Shown here: piece by piece, positions 62,431 through 64,000 of the stretch | Layout of the letters: each line of letters starts with the position of its first letter | Numbering within the stretch: the first letter of the stretch is position 1 | DNA from: Pseudomonadota bacterium | GTDB taxonomy: Bacteria > Pseudomonadota > Alphaproteobacteria > Rhizobiales > Xanthobacteraceae | NCBI GenBank assembly: GCA_023404675.1 | Contig: JAEYAW010000013.1 | Coordinates: 310,001-374,000 of the forward strand | Direction: 5' to 3' | DNA length: 64,000 nucleotides | Position numbers and translations under genes: made by a program | The notes under the pieces: generated by a model | Database searches by the model: none | Told to the model about the DNA's origin: nothing | What the model saw: the letters and a program-made list of their open reading frames with translations, nothing else

Positions 62431-62798
62431 CAATGATCTCCTTGAAGACGTTGTTGGGGATGTTGGCTGTCGGGCTGGGTGAAGCCCAGAAAAAGCGCAA
62501 GCGCGCGCGTAACCGACGCGATCTCGTCGTCCGAAATTCGTCCGATTACGTTGCCGGTTCGCTCCTTGCGGATGGTGCCGGCCTTGTCTGTCATCACGTA
62601 GGAGACGCTGCGAAGCCCATTTTGCTCCGAAGGTTGGATGGCTATCCGTGTGTTGGGGGCGTCAAGCATCTCGCTGGTTAGCGGCAGCAGGGTCACGGAA
62701 TTCAAGTGAGCGAAAGCGTCGGACTGAATCACAAGAGCTGGCCGAGGTTTGCCATAGTCTCCCGGCAACGAAACCGTGATGAGGTCGCCACGCTTCAT
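62430..62798 (-). CDS. MazF/PemK-family toxin (probable endoribonuclease)
   Basis: The 122-residue protein has the MazF/PemK core: MKRGDLITVSLPGDYGKPRPALVIQSD and the family strand RSVSYVMTDKAGTIRKERTG. Members cut mRNA and are held in check by a MazE-type antitoxin. It overlaps the antitoxin gene (ATGA), and its C-terminal tail (about 13 residues after FLGFT) runs over the aldolase ribosome binding site, so the tail may be acquired read-through. ATG 62798 is used; a TTG lies 9 bases upstream. Confidence 0.88.
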   Translation of the reverse strand: MKRGDLITVSLPGDYGKPRPALVIQSDAFAHLNSVTLLPLTSEMLDAPNTRIAIQPSEQNGLRSVSYVMTDKAGTIRKERTGNVIGRISDDEIASVTRALALFLGFTQPDSQHPQQRLQGDH

Positions 62799-63052
62799 GG
62801 ACGCCAATCGCTGAAATCCGCCAGTTCCACCATTCCATCGAGAACGATGTTGCTATCGGCGCTGGCGTTGATCAATTCGCATTCGCGTCGGATTGCGTCG
62901 CGGAAGCCCGGCGCGTTGACGTCGGGGACCCAGATCGTCACCGGCTTCAGTCCCGCCGCCTTCATCTTGTCGCGGTGCTTGCGAACGCGGCTCGCGACGT
63001 CGCTCCCGGAGGACGTCTTGCGCGGTGTCGTCCGCCCGGTCGCCTTGGCCAT
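62795..63052 (-). CDS. MazE-family antitoxin (DUF3018 type)
   Basis: The 85-residue protein has a basic N-terminal region (about 1-20), then VASRVRKHRDKMKAAGLKPV and TIWVPDVNAPGFRDAIRREC, a pattern of the antitoxin MazE family in Alphaproteobacteria. The C-terminal acidic part would bind the toxin. ATG 63052 was chosen as the start of the basic region. Its stop overlaps the toxin start by 4 bases. Confidence 0.85.
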   Translation of the reverse strand: MAKATGRTTPRKTSSGSDVASRVRKHRDKMKAAGLKPVTIWVPDVNAPGFRDAIRRECELINASADSNIVLDGMVELADFSDWRP

Positions 63053-63110
63053 CTCGCAGCTCCAAAATGTTACATGTAACATAGGCGGCGGCCGCCGCCG
63101 GAGCAACGCG

Positions 63111-64000
63111 TCATTTCGCCTTCAGCACATCGACGCCCGGCAGCGGCTTGCCCTCCATCCATTCGAGGAACGCGCCGCCGGCGGTCGAGACGTAGGTGAA
63201 ATCCTGCGCGACATGGGCCTGGTTCAGCGCCGCGACGGTGTCGCCGCCGCCCGCCACCGACACCAGCTTGCCGGCCTTCGTGCGTTCGGCGGCATATTTC
63301 GCGGCGGCCACCGTGCCCTTGTCGAACGGCGACAGTTCAAACGCGCCGAGCGGCCCGTTCCACACCAGCGTCGCCGCATCGTCCAGCGCGGCCTTGACGC
63401 GCGCGATCGACTGCGGGCCGATGTCGAGGATCATGGCTTCGGCCGGAATGGCGTCGAGCCCATAGGCGTGCGAGGGCGCGTTGGCCTCGAAGTGATAGGC
63501 GATCACCGCGTCCACCGGCAGGATGATGGCGCAGTTCGCGGCCTCGGCCTTTTCGAGAATGCGCAGCGCAGTCGGCGCCAGATCCTTCTCCGCGAGCGAC
63601 TTGCCGATCCTGACGCCCTGTGCATGCAGGAAGGTATTGGCCATGCCGCCGCCGATCACCAGCGCATCGACCTTGGCGACGAGGTTCTCCAGCAGTTCCA
63701 GCTTGGTCGAGACTTTCGCGCCGCCGACGAAGGCGATCACCGGATGCTTCGGCGCATCGAGCGCCTTGTTCAGCGCGTCGAGTTCGGCCTGCATGGTGCG
63801 GCCGGCATAGGCCGGAAGAATATGGCCGAGGCCTTCGGTCGAGGCGTGGGCGCGGTGCGCGGCCGAGAACGCGTCGTTCACCCAGATGTCGCCGTTCTTG
63901 GCCAGCGCCTTTGCGAAGGCCGGATCGTTCTTTTCCTCTTCCTTGTGGAAGCGGGTGTTCTCAAGACACAGCACGTCGCCGTTCGTCATCGCGGCGACGG
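63111..64000 (-). CDS. pgk: Phosphoglycerate kinase (5' end cut by window edge)
   Basis: The visible 296 codons are the C-terminal three quarters of a phosphoglycerate kinase, which makes ATP from 1,3-bisphosphoglycerate. Elements visible are ENTRFHKEEEKNDP, AFVGGAKVSTKLELLENL, LVWNGPLGAFE and the nucleotide-binding GGGDTVAALN. The frame stays open to the window end. The 3' end lies 58 bases from the antitoxin start. The order pgk - toxin pair - aldolase on one strand suggests a glycolytic operon that has been interrupted. Confidence 0.95.
   Translation of the reverse strand, partial: VAAMTNGDVLCLENTRFHKEEEKNDPAFAKALAKNGDIWVNDAFSAAHRAHASTEGLGHILPAYAGRTMQAELDALNKALDAPKHPVIAFVGGAKVSTKLELLENLVAKVDALVIGGGMANTFLHAQGVRIGKSLAEKDLAPTALRILEKAEAANCAIILPVDAVIAYHFEANAPSHAYGLDAIPAEAMILDIGPQSIARVKAALDDAATLVWNGPLGAFELSPFDKGTVAAAKYAAERTKAGKLVSVAGGGDTVAALNQAHVAQDFTYVSTAGGAFLEWMEGKPLPGVDVLKAK

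Overview
The window is high-GC alphaproteobacterial chromosome, most likely Nitrobacteraceae (Bradyrhizobium/Rhodopseudomonas/Afipia-like). The evidence is the gene families (DUF2125, DUF2948, UPF0262, homospermidine synthase, MetX/MetW behind a SAM-II riboswitch, class I aldolase beside pgk) and intergenic palindromic repeats that I recognise as typical of this family. No phage, plasmid, insertion-sequence or CRISPR genes were seen. Most of the window is core metabolism; the accessory parts are about 4.9-9.9 kb and 38.3-46.6 kb.

Layout: 1-4.9 kb holds a DUF2125 protein (cut by the window edge), an Rnk-like regulator, a CDF metal exporter and homospermidine synthase. 4.9-9.9 kb holds a very large secreted RCC1/Ig-like protein and a small secreted protein. 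9.9-15.7 kb holds MgtC and then a leftward zinc operon (His-rich membrane peptide, ZnuC, ZnuB, ZnuA, CobW-type GTPase, WD40 protein) behind a perfect Zur-type palindrome. 15.8-21.6 kb holds the CrcB fluoride channel, Fe-superoxide dismutase, an MFS transporter, DUF2147, DUF3095, a MOSC protein and a CHAP-like secreted protein. 21.9-27.1 kb holds metX-metW with a complete promoter/SAM-II/terminator leader, divergent from chorismate mutase-hisC-tyrC. 27.2-30.7 kb holds RidA, a short membrane ORF, a GNAT enzyme, an ornithine-type decarboxylase with a long structured leader, and a small membrane protein. 30.9-38.3 kb holds an M3 peptidase, DUF1007 plus NicO nickel/cobalt transporter, galU, a lytic transglycosylase and tRNA-His.

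38.3-46.6 kb is an accessory block: two large secreted proteins that carry the same ~250-residue C-terminal module as the 4.9 kb protein, an orphan STN-domain protein, and an HXXEE membrane protein with a partial second copy 3.8 kb away. 46.6-50.1 kb holds an OmpA-type protein, a UbiD decarboxylase with a MarR regulator, and tRNA-Thr. 50.2-56.4 kb holds an NTF2-like protein, murA, DUF2948, hisD, UPF0262, a low-molecular-weight phosphatase and hemH. 56.6-64 kb holds an SPFH/NfeD pair, DUF3309, an inositol monophosphatase, a Sel1 protein, thiE, class I aldolase, a MazE/MazF-type pair wedged in front of it, and pgk (cut by the window edge).

The decarboxylase (28.6 kb) and homospermidine synthase (3.4 kb) together would make putrescine and then homospermidine. 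The most unusual items are the shared C-terminal module on three unrelated secreted architectures, the RCC1 double propeller inserted inside an Ig-like domain, the zinc operon with a cytoplasmic beta-propeller, and the toxin gene whose stop codon overlaps the aldolase start. All function calls come from reading the sequence; no database search was run.
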